Assembly (NCBI GenBank): GCA_003194525.1
Contig: NBIV01000048.1
Coordinates: 310,001 to 374,000, forward strand
DNA length: 64,000 nt
Source of the DNA: Gracilariopsis chorda
Lineage: Eukaryota; Rhodophyta; Florideophyceae; Gracilariales; Gracilariaceae
Direction: 5' to 3'
Shown: in pieces, positions 63,571-64,000 of the stretch
Position numbering within the stretch: the stretch's first letter is position 1
How the letters are laid out: the number at the start of each line of letters is the position of its first letter
The notes under the pieces: generated by a model
Told to the model about the DNA's origin: nothing
Databases searched by the model: none
Seen by the model: the letters and a program-made list of their open reading frames with translations, nothing else
Made by a program: the position numbers and the translations under genes

Positions 63571-64000
63571 ATGGGCTCCTCCGTCGAAGAAGTTAATGTG
63601 AGGTCGGCCGCCACCGGGAGTGCTTCGGGAAGCGGTAAGATGCATGGAACTGGGGAGCAGCTTCTTGCTGCTTACCTGGGTATTCGCGACGCCTACGTGG
63701 CGACGAGGCAAAACTTTGACGAGCCGAGAGGTCTGAAGCACAGCGATTTCTTGACGTTCGCGGTGGAAACCCGAAACGTTCATGAGTCTGTGAAGCAAAT
63801 GTTCTATACTCTCATCGGACCGGATTACACCTCGTACTCCGATTCCGAGCTACGGAAAGTTGCTTCTAGGGGTCCGGCACGTCAGATGTACTTGATGGCA
63901 AGGGTAGTGGACCTGAAGGATGGTGATGGGGACCGACGCGTGAGGGACTTTTGGGAGCTTTATTGTGGAAGCGAGGTGCATAAGGGTATACCACGCAATG
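63571..64000 (+). CDS. Unrecognised gene, 5' part (runs off the window)
   Basis: ATG at 63571 (MGSSVEEVNVRSAATGSASG) opens 143 codons without a stop to the window edge. A Ser/Gly/Ala-rich start (1-28) is followed by a folded-looking segment: EQLLAAYLGIRDAYVATRQN (about 32-51), HSDFLTFAVETRNVHESVKQ (about 60-79), LIGPDYTSYSDSELRKVASR (about 84-103), then RDFWELYCGSEVHKGIPRN at the edge. Composition and third-position G+C look like real coding sequence. No domain recognised; the 3' end is needed. Confidence 0.6.
   Translation, partial: MGSSVEEVNVRSAATGSASGSGKMHGTGEQLLAAYLGIRDAYVATRQNFDEPRGLKHSDFLTFAVETRNVHESVKQMFYTLIGPDYTSYSDSELRKVASRGPARQMYLMARVVDLKDGDGDRRVRDFWELYCGSEVHKGIPRN

Noticed and set aside
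1-64000. tRNA or rRNA genes
   Set aside because: No complete cloverleaf with A and B boxes and no rRNA stretch was recognised; primer-site-like sequences after LTRs are not tRNA genes.

Overview
The window is eukaryotic nuclear DNA. Its host genes carry short GT-AG spliceosomal introns (70-98 nt), and its promoters are TATA-like. About two thirds of the sequence is LTR retrotransposon. Intron-poor, compact host genes adrift in young Gypsy and Copia elements fit a red alga of the Chondrus type best; an oomycete or fungus-like genome is not excluded. The organism is inferred from overall style, not from a marker gene.

Layout. 1-2735: decayed Ty3/Gypsy fragment. 2940-6865: decayed Gypsy chromovirus of another clade, interrupted by an ~0.83 kb structured non-coding insertion. 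6886-16520: old composite of LTR-like repeats, a diverged solo LTR, a broken Copia fragment, a dead Helitron with Rep and PIF1-like helicase remains, and two small tandem repeats. 16548-21937: young single-frame Gypsy element (minus strand), followed by a decayed relative at 22150-23330. 24694-49294: the host core of the window, four copies of one unrecognised gene family (called HF1-HF4 here) in alternating orientation, pushed apart by two near-identical Gypsy elements (26177-31611 minus, 33752-39186 plus) and a Copia element (41539-47730). 50310-51119: a LigB/DODA-like extradiol dioxygenase gene. 52560-53560: Copia gag remains. 53964-59536: another young Gypsy element. 60050-61200: a diverged solo LTR and a second copy of the structured non-coding element. 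61827-62585: a coiled-coil, glycine-rich hypothetical gene. 62950-63245: a foldback element with large perfect palindromes. 63571-64000: the 5' part of an unrecognised gene that runs off the window.

The most interesting system is the HF family. It has a conserved 25-nt first exon (MSxDLFYP-like), an intron in the same place and phase in three copies, an intronless fourth copy, a central hydrophobic helix-rich part, a GA...L..I...F..R signature, and a C-terminal D..R.S....DPS motif. Once the retroelements are subtracted, the four genes form two divergent (head-to-head) pairs within a few kilobases. The function is unknown; membrane association is an inference from hydrophobic segments.

All comparisons were made by eye. 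LTR difference counts, alignments and splice sites need computed confirmation.
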